In this document: one piece after another, positions 1 through 7,658 of the stretch | How positions within the stretch are numbered: position 1 is the stretch's first letter | Layout of the letters: the number at the start of each line of letters is the position of its first letter | Assembly: GCF_022601975.1 (NCBI RefSeq) | Contig: NZ_JAKVIR010000015.1 | Coordinates: 62,001 to 126,000 of the forward strand | DNA length: 64,000 bases | Direction: 5' to 3' | Source: Pontibacter sp. E15-1 | GTDB taxonomy: Bacteria > Bacteroidota > Bacteroidia > Cytophagales > Hymenobacteraceae | Notes under the pieces: generated by a model | Told to the model about the DNA's origin: nothing | Database searches by the model: none | The model's input: only the letters and a program-made list of their open reading frames with translations | Position numbers and translations under genes: made by a program

Positions 1-366
1 GGCGCATTCATCGTGTTCGACGACCAGCAGTGCATTGTGCGCAACACCTGGAACTACTCCCGTTTCTATCACCATGAGTCGTGCGGCCAGTGTAGCCCAT
101 GCCGTGAGGGTACCGGCTGGATGGAGAAAGTATTGCACCGCATCGAGCACGGCCACGGCCATCAGCAGGACATCGACCTGTTAGTGAGCGTTGCCAAGCA
201 GATCGAGGGCAACACGATTTGCCCATTAGGCGATGCCGCCGCCTGGCCGGTAGCTGCCGCCATCCGTCACTTCCGTGATGAGTTTGAGTGGCACATCAAG
301 CACCCGAAAGAGGCAACTGCCCCAGGTGCGGTGTACAGAGGCCAACTGGATACGGTAACGGCTTAA
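1..366 (+). CDS. nuoF: NADH-quinone oxidoreductase subunit F, C-terminal part
   Basis: This is the last 121 residues of the complex I subunit that oxidises NADH through FMN; the 5' part lies outside the window. Visible residues include the N3 iron-sulfur cluster ligands, ESCGQCSPC (Cys 28, 31 and 34 of the visible part) and the distal Cys 74 in NTICPLGDA, all intact. NuoF works in the peripheral arm on the cytoplasmic side. It is followed by a 210-bp spacer and then nuoG, so it is the first visible gene of the nuo cluster. The identification is firm; only the start is missing. Confidence 0.95.
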   Translation, partial: GAFIVFDDQQCIVRNTWNYSRFYHHESCGQCSPCREGTGWMEKVLHRIEHGHGHQQDIDLLVSVAKQIEGNTICPLGDAAAWPVAAAIRHFRDEFEWHIKHPKEATAPGAVYRGQLDTVTA

Positions 367-576
367 AAGAGACACAGGTAGCAAGACGTTAGACACAAGA
401 CTTTTTAAAAGTTGGTCTTCGTCAACTATAATCGAGATTCTCTTTTAGTGTCACCTCCTAATAAGCTTTGCTTAGAGCCCACAGGATGACAGAAAAGACT
501 AAACAAGTATAGCATTAACTGTTCCTTGTTCGGTTTCCCCGCGAAAAACGAACAACGAAAAACGAACAACGAAATA
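367..576. repeat. nuoF-nuoG spacer with degenerate short-word repeats
   Basis: The spacer is unusually long for adjacent nuo genes. It holds an 'acacaagact'-type stretch (about 390-405) like the one after sodA near 22355, a 'cacaggatgacag' piece resembling the end of the element at 10659-10755, and directly before nuoG a repeated 'gaaaaacgaacaac' word (about 542-571). No convincing ORF or terminator is seen. Confidence 0.5.
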
Positions 577-1557
577 ATGGCTAAAGTAACAATTGACGGC
601 ATTGAGATAGAGGTAGAAGACGGAACTACCATCCTGCAGGCCGCAAGACAAATCGGAGGCAAGGTGGTGCCGCCTGCCATGTGTTATTACGGGCCGCTGA
701 AAGGCAGCGGTGGCAAATGCCGCGTGTGCCTGGTTAAAGTAACGCAAGGCTCTGCACGAGACACCCGCCCCATGCCCAAGCTGGTTGCCTCGTGCATCAC
801 GCAGGTGCAGGACGGCATGGTGGTGGAGAACTCCACTAACGAGGATGTGCTGAACGCCCGCAAGAGCATCGTGGAAATGCTGCTGATCAACCACCCACTG
901 GATTGCCCTGTGTGCGACCAGGCCGGTGAGTGCAGCTTGCAGGACCTTTCGTATGAGCACGGCGTGAGCGCTACCCGCTACGAGGAAGAGCGCCGCACCT
1001 TCAACAAAGTGGATCTGGGCCCATACATTCAGTTGCACATGACGCGCTGCATCCTTTGCTACCGCTGCGTGTACACTGCCGACCAACTGACGCCGGAGCG
1101 CGTGCACGGTGTGCTGGGGCGTGGCGATGCGGCGGAGATCGGAACGTACATCGAGAACATGGTGGACAATGAGTTCTCCGGAAACGTGATCGATGTGTGC
1201 CCGGTAGGTGCCCTGACAGACAAGACATGGCGCTTTAAGAACCGCGTGTGGTTCACCAAGCCGTTGGATGCGCACCGCGACTGCCCTACCTGCTCCGGCA
1301 AAGTAACGCTTTGGACGCGTGGCGAGGAAGTACTGCGCGTAACGGCCCGCAAGGATCAGTACAACGAGGTAGAGGAGTTTATCTGCAATACCTGCCGCTT
1401 CGACAAGAAAGAGACAAGCGACTGGACAATCGAAGGCCCGCGCCATATCGACAGCAGCTCTGTGATCTCGGCTAACCACTACGAGTTGCCGGTCCTGAAC
1501 GTGCCGATCGTACCCAACTTACCAGTATCTACCAAGAAAAACCTTCCGCAGGAATAA
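577..1557 (+). CDS. nuoG: NADH-quinone oxidoreductase subunit G, short form
   Basis: Iron-sulfur subunit of the complex I peripheral arm, 326 residues. In order it has a [2Fe-2S] ferredoxin domain (Cys 36, 48, 51, 73), the His-Cys3 cluster motif (HPLDCPVCDQAGEC, about 106-119), a [4Fe-4S] region (CILCYRC and DVCPVG), and the beginning of the molybdopterin-type domain with DCPTC and ICNTC. It then stops, whereas E. coli NuoG has about 900 residues. I chose the ATG at 577 because the in-frame sequence upstream is repeat-derived. The stop codon is 3 bp before nuoH. Short NuoG proteins are known from Bacteroidota, so this is probably functional and not a truncation. Confidence 0.92.
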   Translation: MAKVTIDGIEIEVEDGTTILQAARQIGGKVVPPAMCYYGPLKGSGGKCRVCLVKVTQGSARDTRPMPKLVASCITQVQDGMVVENSTNEDVLNARKSIVEMLLINHPLDCPVCDQAGECSLQDLSYEHGVSATRYEEERRTFNKVDLGPYIQLHMTRCILCYRCVYTADQLTPERVHGVLGRGDAAEIGTYIENMVDNEFSGNVIDVCPVGALTDKTWRFKNRVWFTKPLDAHRDCPTCSGKVTLWTRGEEVLRVTARKDQYNEVEEFICNTCRFDKKETSDWTIEGPRHIDSSSVISANHYELPVLNVPIVPNLPVSTKKNLPQE

Positions 1558-1560
1558 CAT

Positions 1561-2616
1561 ATGGAGTCAGTAGACCTACTATATAAAGGAATATACATTC
1601 TGGTGATTTTCGGTATCACTTTGCTGATAGCGACGTACTCCACTTATTTCGAGCGCAAGATAGCGGCCTTTATCCAGGACCGCGTAGGCCCGAACCGCGC
1701 TGGCCCCGCAGGCTTGCTGCAGCCGCTGGCCGACGCCGGAAAACTCTTCTTCAAAGAGGATTTTATACCTGCCAAATCAAACAAGGCGCTGTTCGTTATC
1801 GGTCCGGGCATTGCCATGCTGGTGGCTACCATGTCGAGTGCGGTTATTCCGTTTGGCGATATGCTGATAGTAGGTGGCCGTGAGATATTTTTGCAGGCCA
1901 TTGAGGTAAACATCGGCGTGCTCTATGTGTTCGGCGTCGTTTCGCTGGGCGTGTATGGCCTGATGATCGGTGGCTGGGCTTCTAACAACAAGTTCTCGCT
2001 GCTGGGTGCTATCCGTGCGGCTTCGCAGAACATCAGCTACGAACTGGCCATGGGCCTTTCGCTGATCGCGGTGCTTATGCTGACGGGCTCGCTTTCGCTT
2101 CGCGAGATCGCGGCGCAGCAGGCGGGCTTCAACTGGAACATCTGGTATCAGCCGCTTGGCTTTGTGATCTTTCTGGTGTGTGCCTTTGCCGAGACCAACC
2201 GTACCCCGTTCGACTTACCAGAGTCTGAGGCAGAGCTGATCGGTGGGTACCATACCGAGTATGGCTCGATGAAACTGGGTATGTACCTGTTTGCCGAGTA
2301 TATCAACATCTTCGTGGCCTCTGCCGTGATGGCGACGCTATACTTCGGCGCCTACAACTTCCCGTTCATGGAGAACCTGCGCGAGGCCATCAGCGACCCG
2401 GTGCTGGCCAACAACGTGGTGACCATGGTGGGTGTGGGCGTGATGTTCGCGAAAATCTTCCTGTTCATCTTCTTCTTTATGTGGGTGCGCTGGACCTTGC
2501 CGCGTTTCCGCTACGACCAGTTGATGAAACTGGGCTGGCAGATCCTGATTCCGCTCGCAATCCTGAACATTATCCTGACAGGCGGCGGAATTCTGCTGAA
2601 AGAATACTTATTTTAA
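1561..2616 (+). CDS. nuoH: NADH-quinone oxidoreductase subunit H
   Basis: Membrane subunit of complex I that joins the peripheral arm to the proton-pumping arm and forms part of the quinone chamber. It has 351 residues with about eight hydrophobic helices. Family signatures are clear: ERKIAAFIQDRVGPNRAGP in the first loop, then AFAETNRTPFDLPESEAEL with the conserved acidic residues of the quinone tunnel. It starts 3 bp after nuoG, so the two are almost certainly cotranscribed. Length and motifs are normal for the family. Confidence 0.96.
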   Translation: MESVDLLYKGIYILVIFGITLLIATYSTYFERKIAAFIQDRVGPNRAGPAGLLQPLADAGKLFFKEDFIPAKSNKALFVIGPGIAMLVATMSSAVIPFGDMLIVGGREIFLQAIEVNIGVLYVFGVVSLGVYGLMIGGWASNNKFSLLGAIRAASQNISYELAMGLSLIAVLMLTGSLSLREIAAQQAGFNWNIWYQPLGFVIFLVCAFAETNRTPFDLPESEAELIGGYHTEYGSMKLGMYLFAEYINIFVASAVMATLYFGAYNFPFMENLREAISDPVLANNVVTMVGVGVMFAKIFLFIFFFMWVRWTLPRFRYDQLMKLGWQILIPLAILNIILTGGGILLKEYLF

Positions 2617-2692
2617 CCTTTACCTGAATGTTGCCCCCCGTTTCGCTGTTAATGCAGCAGCCGACACTGGCAACAATCAAAAGCTGAGACAC

Positions 2693-3202
2693 ATGGAACC
2701 ACTATCCAATAGAAGAAAGCAAGTAGAGAAGAAGGAGATGACGTTCGCAGAGCGCGCCTACCTTCCTGCTATCGCCCAGGGACTTGGCATCACGCTGAAG
2801 CACTTTTTCAAGAAGAAGGCAACCGTACAATATCCCGAGCAAACCCGCGAGCGGAGCGACGTATGGCGTGGCCTGCACGTGCTGAAGCGCGACGATACGG
2901 GTGCGGAACGCTGCACGGCCTGTGGCCTGTGCGCCGTGGCCTGCCCTGCTGAGGCCATCACGATGACGGCCGGAGAGCGAAAGGCCGGAGAAGAGCACCT
3001 GTACCGCGAGGAGAAATACGCAGTGACGTATGAGGTGAACATGCTGCGCTGCATCTTCTGCGGCCTCTGTGAGGAAGCCTGCCCGAAAGCAGCCATCTTC
3101 CTGCAGGACGACAAGCTAGCCCCTGCCCGCTTCGAGCGCGACGAATTCATATATGGCAAAGACCGATTGGTGGAGCCGTTAAAGACGACTGAAACAAAAT
3201 AA
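2693..3202 (+). CDS. nuoI: NADH-quinone oxidoreductase subunit I
   Basis: Ferredoxin-like complex I subunit, 169 residues, carrying the N6a and N6b [4Fe-4S] clusters that pass electrons towards the quinone site. Both eight-cysteine motifs are intact: CTACGLCAVACP and CIFCGLCEEACP, separated by about 45 residues. The 76 bp after nuoH contain no other gene. A later in-frame ATG (MTFAERAYLP) at 2738 is an alternative start that would still leave a complete domain. Four bp separate it from nuoJ. Confidence 0.95.
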   Translation: MEPLSNRRKQVEKKEMTFAERAYLPAIAQGLGITLKHFFKKKATVQYPEQTRERSDVWRGLHVLKRDDTGAERCTACGLCAVACPAEAITMTAGERKAGEEHLYREEKYAVTYEVNMLRCIFCGLCEEACPKAAIFLQDDKLAPARFERDEFIYGKDRLVEPLKTTETK

Positions 3203-3206
3203 CCCG

Positions 3207-3722
3207 ATGACAAGCCTGTTCTTTTTCCTTGCTTCGCTGACGCTGCTGTGCGCCCTGATGGTGGTAATCTCCAAAAACCCGGTACACAGCGTGCTGTTCC
3301 TGATCATTACCTTCTTCACCATCTCCGGCCACTACATCCTGCTGAACGCGCAGTTCCTGGCCGCCGTGAATATCATCGTGTATGCTGGTGCGATTATGGT
3401 GCTTTTCCTGTTCGTGATCATGTTCCTGAACATGGGCAAGGAATCCGAGCAGCACGTAAAAACTTCCACCCTGAGCAAAATTGCCGGTACACTGGCTGGC
3501 GGTCTGCTTTTTGTGGTGATGATCGCAGCCCTGAAAGACTCTAAAATCGCGGGCTACGACCCCGAAACCTACAATTCGCAGATAGGTATGGTGGAGAGTC
3601 TCGGTAAGGTACTATTTACAGAATACCTGCTGCCGTTTGAGCTAGCCTCGGTGCTGTTCCTGGTAGCGATGGTGGGTGCCGTGATGCTCGGCAAGAAAGA
3701 AGCCGGCGAGCAGCATTTCTAA
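3207..3722 (+). CDS. nuoJ: NADH-quinone oxidoreductase subunit J
   Basis: Membrane subunit of complex I, 171 residues with about five transmembrane helices and the family sequence AAVNIIVYAGAIMVLFLFVIM, here split by comment as the conserved TM3 pi-bulge region around residues 50-72. It follows nuoI by 4 bp. A strong terminator lies 23 bp downstream, so the upstream nuo transcript ends here instead of continuing into nuoK, which lies 1.6 kb away. Confidence 0.94.
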   Translation: MTSLFFFLASLTLLCALMVVISKNPVHSVLFLIITFFTISGHYILLNAQFLAAVNIIVYAGAIMVLFLFVIMFLNMGKESEQHVKTSTLSKIAGTLAGGLLFVVMIAALKDSKIAGYDPETYNSQIGMVESLGKVLFTEYLLPFELASVLFLVAMVGAVMLGKKEAGEQHF

Positions 3723-3744
3723 GAAACACTGTTTTATACATACC

Positions 3745-3781
3745 AAAAGCGCCTGCACATACCCTGTGCAGGCGCTTTTTT
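3745..3781 (+). terminator. Intrinsic terminator after nuoJ
   Basis: A perfect inverted repeat, aaaagcgcctgcaca with tgtgcaggcgctttt, closes over a five-base loop and is followed by a T run. It ends the nuoF-J transcription unit. Confidence 0.9.
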
Positions 3782-3796
3782 ATACCCCCTTCGTAG

Positions 3797-3816
3797 GGAC
3801 AGGTCGCGACCTGTCC
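3797..3816. repeat. Palindromic REP-like element, copy 1
   Basis: The 20-mer ggacaggtcgcgacctgtcc is a perfect palindrome; it is preceded by gtag, as in copy 2 read on the other strand. An identical 20-mer lies at 3985-4004. It is followed by a stretch resembling a common Bacteroidota intergenic word (catccattaatcctataaat, about 3861-3880). Confidence 0.85.
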
Positions 3817-3902
3817 GCGCATCGGCCTATGCAGGAAGCATGCATGGCTTTCATCCTGTTCATCCATTAATCCTATAAATCATAGTTCCCATAAATGTTT
3901 CC

Positions 3903-3992
3903 GGGAACGATTGGACAGGTGTATTCGGGAACGATTGGACAGGTGTATTCGGGAACGATTGGACAGGTGTATTCGGGAACGATTGGACAGGT
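3903..3992. repeat. Tandem 24-bp repeat, 3.75 copies
   Basis: Units start at 3903, 3927, 3951 and 3975. Each reads gggaacgattggacaggt followed by gtattc, and the copies are identical. The last copy runs straight into the palindrome at 3985-4004, and every unit carries the palindrome's left half (ggacaggt). Because 24 is divisible by three, the array is open in some frames, but I see no sign that it is translated. Confidence 0.9.
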
Positions 3993-4004
3993 CGCGACCT
4001 GTCC
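3985..4004. repeat. Palindromic REP-like element, copy 2
   Basis: Identical perfect palindrome to 3797-3816. The flanking ctac (4005-4008) provides the TAG stop codon of the minus-strand gene that ends at 4005, so the element abuts that reading frame exactly. Confidence 0.85.
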
Positions 4005-5063
4005 CTACAACTTCAGCTCCAGCTGCAACGTCAATAGGCCGGAGCCGCCTGCGTCGTCGTCTGACACCACGACCACCTCATACATACCCTCGGCAGCGCC
4101 TGCTTTTACCACCAGCGACTCGGCCTTTCCTTTGTAAACCGTGCCATCCGGGTTCATGAATTGCACGGCAGGCACCTGTAGCGGGCTGGCGGCACGGGTG
4201 GCGTATGGCAGCGCGTTCAGGTCAATCACGCCGACGATACTGCCGAGCACCTCGCCATCTGCCACCGCGTTGGGCGTGTCCTCTGCCGATGCGGTGAAGA
4301 AAAGTTTGTCCTCCAGGGCAAAGGCGCCAGAGAAGCCGGTTTTATACCCTCCAACCGCTGGCAGCGCAAAATGGTACACAGCCACCGCCGGAAGGTCTCC
4401 TTTCCCGAAAATGAATCGCTTGAAATCCTGGGTATCAAACCGGAGCAGCACGTTGGTGGAGGTGCCCAGCGCCCGTTGCAACATATAAGTATAGGTGTTG
4501 TCCATCGCGAAGCCCTCCAGGTTTAGCTCACCGTCGGCCTCCAGGCGCAGCACCCGCTTCAGGAAGGTATAAAAGCGGGTGAAATCCAGTTCCTCCACGT
4601 ACTTCTTATCGGTCAGGTTCACCAGGAAAGCCCGGTTGCGCTTCGGCCCCGAGCCTGAGCCGGGGATCAGGAGCATGTGGGCGCGGCCGTAGGTGAAGTG
4701 CGCTATGCTCTCCAGGTCAGGTTTCACGGCTTTGGGGATGCGGCCCGTGGCAAAGTCTGCAGTGTCGAACAGCGCGATTTTGCCGGTCTGATTAAACTGC
4801 CCATCCAGGAGGTATACATACGGCGCGTCATCACCCACTACGTAATAGGTGCTGTCCAGCAGCTCGATGCCGGAGGCCGAAGGCAGCCTGGGGTATGATT
4901 TCTGCTGCTGCACTGTGGCCGAAAGCTGAAGCTGTTGCATGCGGGCTTCGGCGGTGGCCAGCCGCGAGGCGACAGGCGGTTCGGATTTGCAGGCGAAAAG
5001 GGCCAGCAGGGCCAGTGGTACATAGCGCAATGTCTTGGAGAGCGTCATAAGGTCTTTTTTCAA
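4005..5063 (-). CDS. Predicted lipoprotein, beta-propeller-like (DUF6929-type)
   Basis: A 352-residue exported protein with lipobox LALFAC, so probably anchored to a membrane. The M at residue 6 (start 5048) gives an equally good signal peptide. The body has spaced motifs such as ASGIELLDSTYYVVGDDAPYV and PDLESIAHF that recall the SdiA-regulated/esterase-like propeller proteins and, from memory, DUF6929. No enzyme active site is recognised. It sits on the opposite strand between nuoJ and nuoK and splits the complex I genes. Its stop codon lies at the edge of a palindromic repeat. Function unknown. Confidence 0.7.
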   Translation of the reverse strand: MKKDLMTLSKTLRYVPLALLALFACKSEPPVASRLATAEARMQQLQLSATVQQQKSYPRLPSASGIELLDSTYYVVGDDAPYVYLLDGQFNQTGKIALFDTADFATGRIPKAVKPDLESIAHFTYGRAHMLLIPGSGSGPKRNRAFLVNLTDKKYVEELDFTRFYTFLKRVLRLEADGELNLEGFAMDNTYTYMLQRALGTSTNVLLRFDTQDFKRFIFGKGDLPAVAVYHFALPAVGGYKTGFSGAFALEDKLFFTASAEDTPNAVADGEVLGSIVGVIDLNALPYATRAASPLQVPAVQFMNPDGTVYKGKAESLVVKAGAAEGMYEVVVVSDDDAGGSGLLTLQLELKL

Positions 5064-5302
5064 AATTATCCTTAACTACGCAAACCCTCCGCCGAAGTAT
5101 AAAACCAATTCCGGAAGCACAAAAATGAGCCCTCCGGACACTGCCCGAATCCCCGAAAACCGTTGAAACAGCGGCCCCAACCCACCGCCTCCGCTCCAAA
5201 GAAGATTCAAATTATGTTATGTTTATTTGAAAATTGAGGATAACTTTACGGCTTCGTTTAAAGCATAGTACTTAATCAGCAATACGGTCAGGCCCACAGA
5301 AA

Positions 5303-5632
5303 ATGAACCAGATACCTGAGGTTATCAGAACCATTCCCCTTGAATATTACCTTTTTTTCAGCACAGCGCTTTTCGCCATCGGTGTCATCGGGGTGCTTAC
5401 CCGCCGCAACGCCATCGTGATCTTTATGTGCGTGGAACTGATGCTGAACGCTGTGAACCTGTTGCTGACGGCACTCTCCGCTTACCGCGCCGACGCCTCC
5501 GCACAGGTTTTTGTGTTTTTCATTATGGCCGTGGCCGCCGCCGAGGTATGCGTCGGGCTCGCGATCATCGTGATGACATACCGTAACATCCGCTCTACGG
5601 ACGTGCAACTGCTGAACTACCTGAAGTGGTAA
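5303..5632 (+). CDS. nuoK: NADH-quinone oxidoreductase subunit K
   Basis: Small antiporter-like membrane subunit of complex I, 109 residues with three hydrophobic helices. The conserved glutamate of helix 2 is visible in CVELMLNAVNL. It begins the second half of the split nuo cluster. About 60 bp upstream there is a partial promoter-like sequence (taacttta, 5241-5248; one mismatch to TAnnTTTG), which suggests that nuoK-N has its own start of transcription. nuoL follows after 52 bp. Confidence 0.94.
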   Translation: MNQIPEVIRTIPLEYYLFFSTALFAIGVIGVLTRRNAIVIFMCVELMLNAVNLLLTALSAYRADASAQVFVFFIMAVAAAEVCVGLAIIVMTYRNIRSTDVQLLNYLKW

Positions 5633-5684
5633 CAGCCCCCATTTTTATCAACGCAACAGCTTATATTATATAACATATATACAG

Positions 5685-7646
5685 ATGCAAGAGATTGTAA
5701 TGCCGAGTAACAACCAAGCCATGGCACTACTCTGTCTGCTCGTTCCGGTGCTGCCCCTGCTGGGTTTCATGCTGAACGGCTTGGGCAACAGAAAACTGGC
5801 GAAAGGGCTGGTTAGTTTGATCGGGTGCGGCACCGTGCTGGCCTCCTTCCTCATTTCCATCTACCTTTTCCTCGACTTTACCGCCAACGGCAGCCGCGCC
5901 TATACCGTCGATTTCTACAACTGGATCTCAGTGGGCGACATGCAGATCGGCTTCTCCTTCCTCATCGACCAGCTGACGCTGTTCATGATGCTGATGGTGA
6001 CCGGTATCGGCTTCTTCATACACCTGTACTCGGCCGGGTATATGAGCCACGATGAGAATTTCGGCAAGTTCTTCGCCTTCATCAACCTGTTCATGTTCTC
6101 GATGCTGCTGCTGGTGATGGGCTCTAACTACGTGCTGATGTTTGTGGGCTGGGAAGGCGTGGGGCTTTGCTCATACCTCCTGATCGGCTTCTGGAACAAG
6201 AACACCAGCTACAACGATGCCGCCAAGAAGGCCTTTGTGATGAACCGCATTGGTGACCTGGGCTTCCTGCTGGGCATTTTCATGATCTTTATCACCTTCG
6301 GCAGCGTGAGCTACCCGATGGTGTTTGCCGCCGCCGCGCAGTATGCCGGAGGCGTGGATTCTACCGTGATGATCACGATTACCCTGCTCCTGTTTGTGGG
6401 CGCGATGGGTAAGAGCGCGCAGATTCCGCTGTTTACCTGGCTCCCGGACGCGATGGCTGGCCCTACGCCAGTTTCGGCCCTGATTCACGCCGCTACCATG
6501 GTGACGGCGGGTATCTATATGGTGGTGCGCTCAAACGTACTGTTCGTGCTGGCCCCGACTACCCTCGAGGTGATTGCGGTGGTGGGTGTGGTGACTGCCT
6601 TGGTGGCCGCTACCATCGGCCTGGCGCAAAACGACATCAAGAAGGTGCTGGCTTACTCCACGGTTTCGCAGCTTGGGTATATGTTCCTCGCGCTGGGTGT
6701 GATGGCCTTCTCTTCTTCGCTTTTCCACGTGCTCACACACGCTTTCTTTAAGGCACTGTTGTTCCTGGGCGCTGGTTCTGTGATCCATGCCATGAGCAAC
6801 GAGCAGGATATCCGCAAGATGGGTGGCCTGCGCAAATACCTCCCGATCACGTTCCTTACCTTCCTAATCGGTACGCTGGCGATTTCCGGTATACCGCCGT
6901 TCGCCGGTTTCTTCTCGAAAGACGAACTGCTGGCGCATGTGTATGAGCACAGCAAGCTGATGTGGGCGCTGGGTATGCTGGCCTCTTTCATGACCTCTTT
7001 CTACATGTTCCGCCTGGTGTTCCTGACCTTCTTCGGAACCTTCCGGGGCACCGAGGAGCAGCGCCACCACCTGCACGAGTCGCCTGCCTCCATGACGATC
7101 CCGTTGATCGTGCTGGCAGTGCTCTCTACGATCGGTGGTTTCCTGGGTATACCGGAAGTGTTTGGCGCAGAGCATGTGCTGGGCAACTACCTGGCTCCGC
7201 TTTATGACTTCGCGCGACTGGCTAACCCGGCAGCGCTGGAGGCTCCGCAGATCGACCATGCCACGGAGTATATGCTGATGGGTCTTTCTGTTGCCGTGGC
7301 CGTGATTGCCGCCATCATCGCCTACGTGATGTATGTGAGCAAAAAGACAGTGCCGGCCGCAGAGGGCGAGCGCCTTTCTCCGGTGCACAACCTCATCTAC
7401 CACAAGTATTACATCGACGAACTATACAATGCCATTATTGTGCGCCCGGTTATGTGGCTATCCACCGTTTTATACCGCTTCGTGGATACGGTGCTGGTAG
7501 ACGGCGTGGTGAACGGCTTCGGTAAACTGGCGATGCAAAGCGGCCGCACGCTGCGGTATGCGCAGAGCGGTGTCATTAGCTTCTATGTGCTCGTGATGGT
7601 GTTCAGCATCGTGCTGATTCTATTTTTAAACTTCTTTATCGGATAA
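5685..7646 (+). CDS. nuoL: NADH-quinone oxidoreductase subunit L
   Basis: Distal proton-pumping subunit of complex I, 653 residues with many transmembrane segments and a long C-terminal helical region. The antiporter signature is intact: VGWEGVGLCSYLLIGFW, MGKSAQIPLFTWLPDAM and the lysine and histidine residues around LIHAATMVTAGIYM. Starts at 5685, 5700 or 5721 (MALLCLLVP) are all possible; I report the longest. nuoM starts 12 bp after the stop. Length is normal for the family. Confidence 0.95.
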   Translation: MQEIVMPSNNQAMALLCLLVPVLPLLGFMLNGLGNRKLAKGLVSLIGCGTVLASFLISIYLFLDFTANGSRAYTVDFYNWISVGDMQIGFSFLIDQLTLFMMLMVTGIGFFIHLYSAGYMSHDENFGKFFAFINLFMFSMLLLVMGSNYVLMFVGWEGVGLCSYLLIGFWNKNTSYNDAAKKAFVMNRIGDLGFLLGIFMIFITFGSVSYPMVFAAAAQYAGGVDSTVMITITLLLFVGAMGKSAQIPLFTWLPDAMAGPTPVSALIHAATMVTAGIYMVVRSNVLFVLAPTTLEVIAVVGVVTALVAATIGLAQNDIKKVLAYSTVSQLGYMFLALGVMAFSSSLFHVLTHAFFKALLFLGAGSVIHAMSNEQDIRKMGGLRKYLPITFLTFLIGTLAISGIPPFAGFFSKDELLAHVYEHSKLMWALGMLASFMTSFYMFRLVFLTFFGTFRGTEEQRHHLHESPASMTIPLIVLAVLSTIGGFLGIPEVFGAEHVLGNYLAPLYDFARLANPAALEAPQIDHATEYMLMGLSVAVAVIAAIIAYVMYVSKKTVPAAEGERLSPVHNLIYHKYYIDELYNAIIVRPVMWLSTVLYRFVDTVLVDGVVNGFGKLAMQSGRTLRYAQSGVISFYVLVMVFSIVLILFLNFFIG

Positions 7647-7658
7647 GGTTCTTAGAAG

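Noticed and set aside
499-1479. Long minus-strand ORF opposite nuoG
   Set aside because: Shadow of the GC-rich nuoG frame with no domain or start signals; nuoG has full iron-sulfur motifs.
577-1557. NuoG as a frameshifted pseudogene
   Set aside because: The end is clean, nuoH follows after 3 bp, and short NuoG proteins are known in this phylum.
3895-4137. Plus-strand ORF with repeated SGTIGQVY units
   Set aside because: It is produced by the 24-bp tandem repeat and then runs antisense through the lipoprotein gene; it has no signal, promoter or conserved part.
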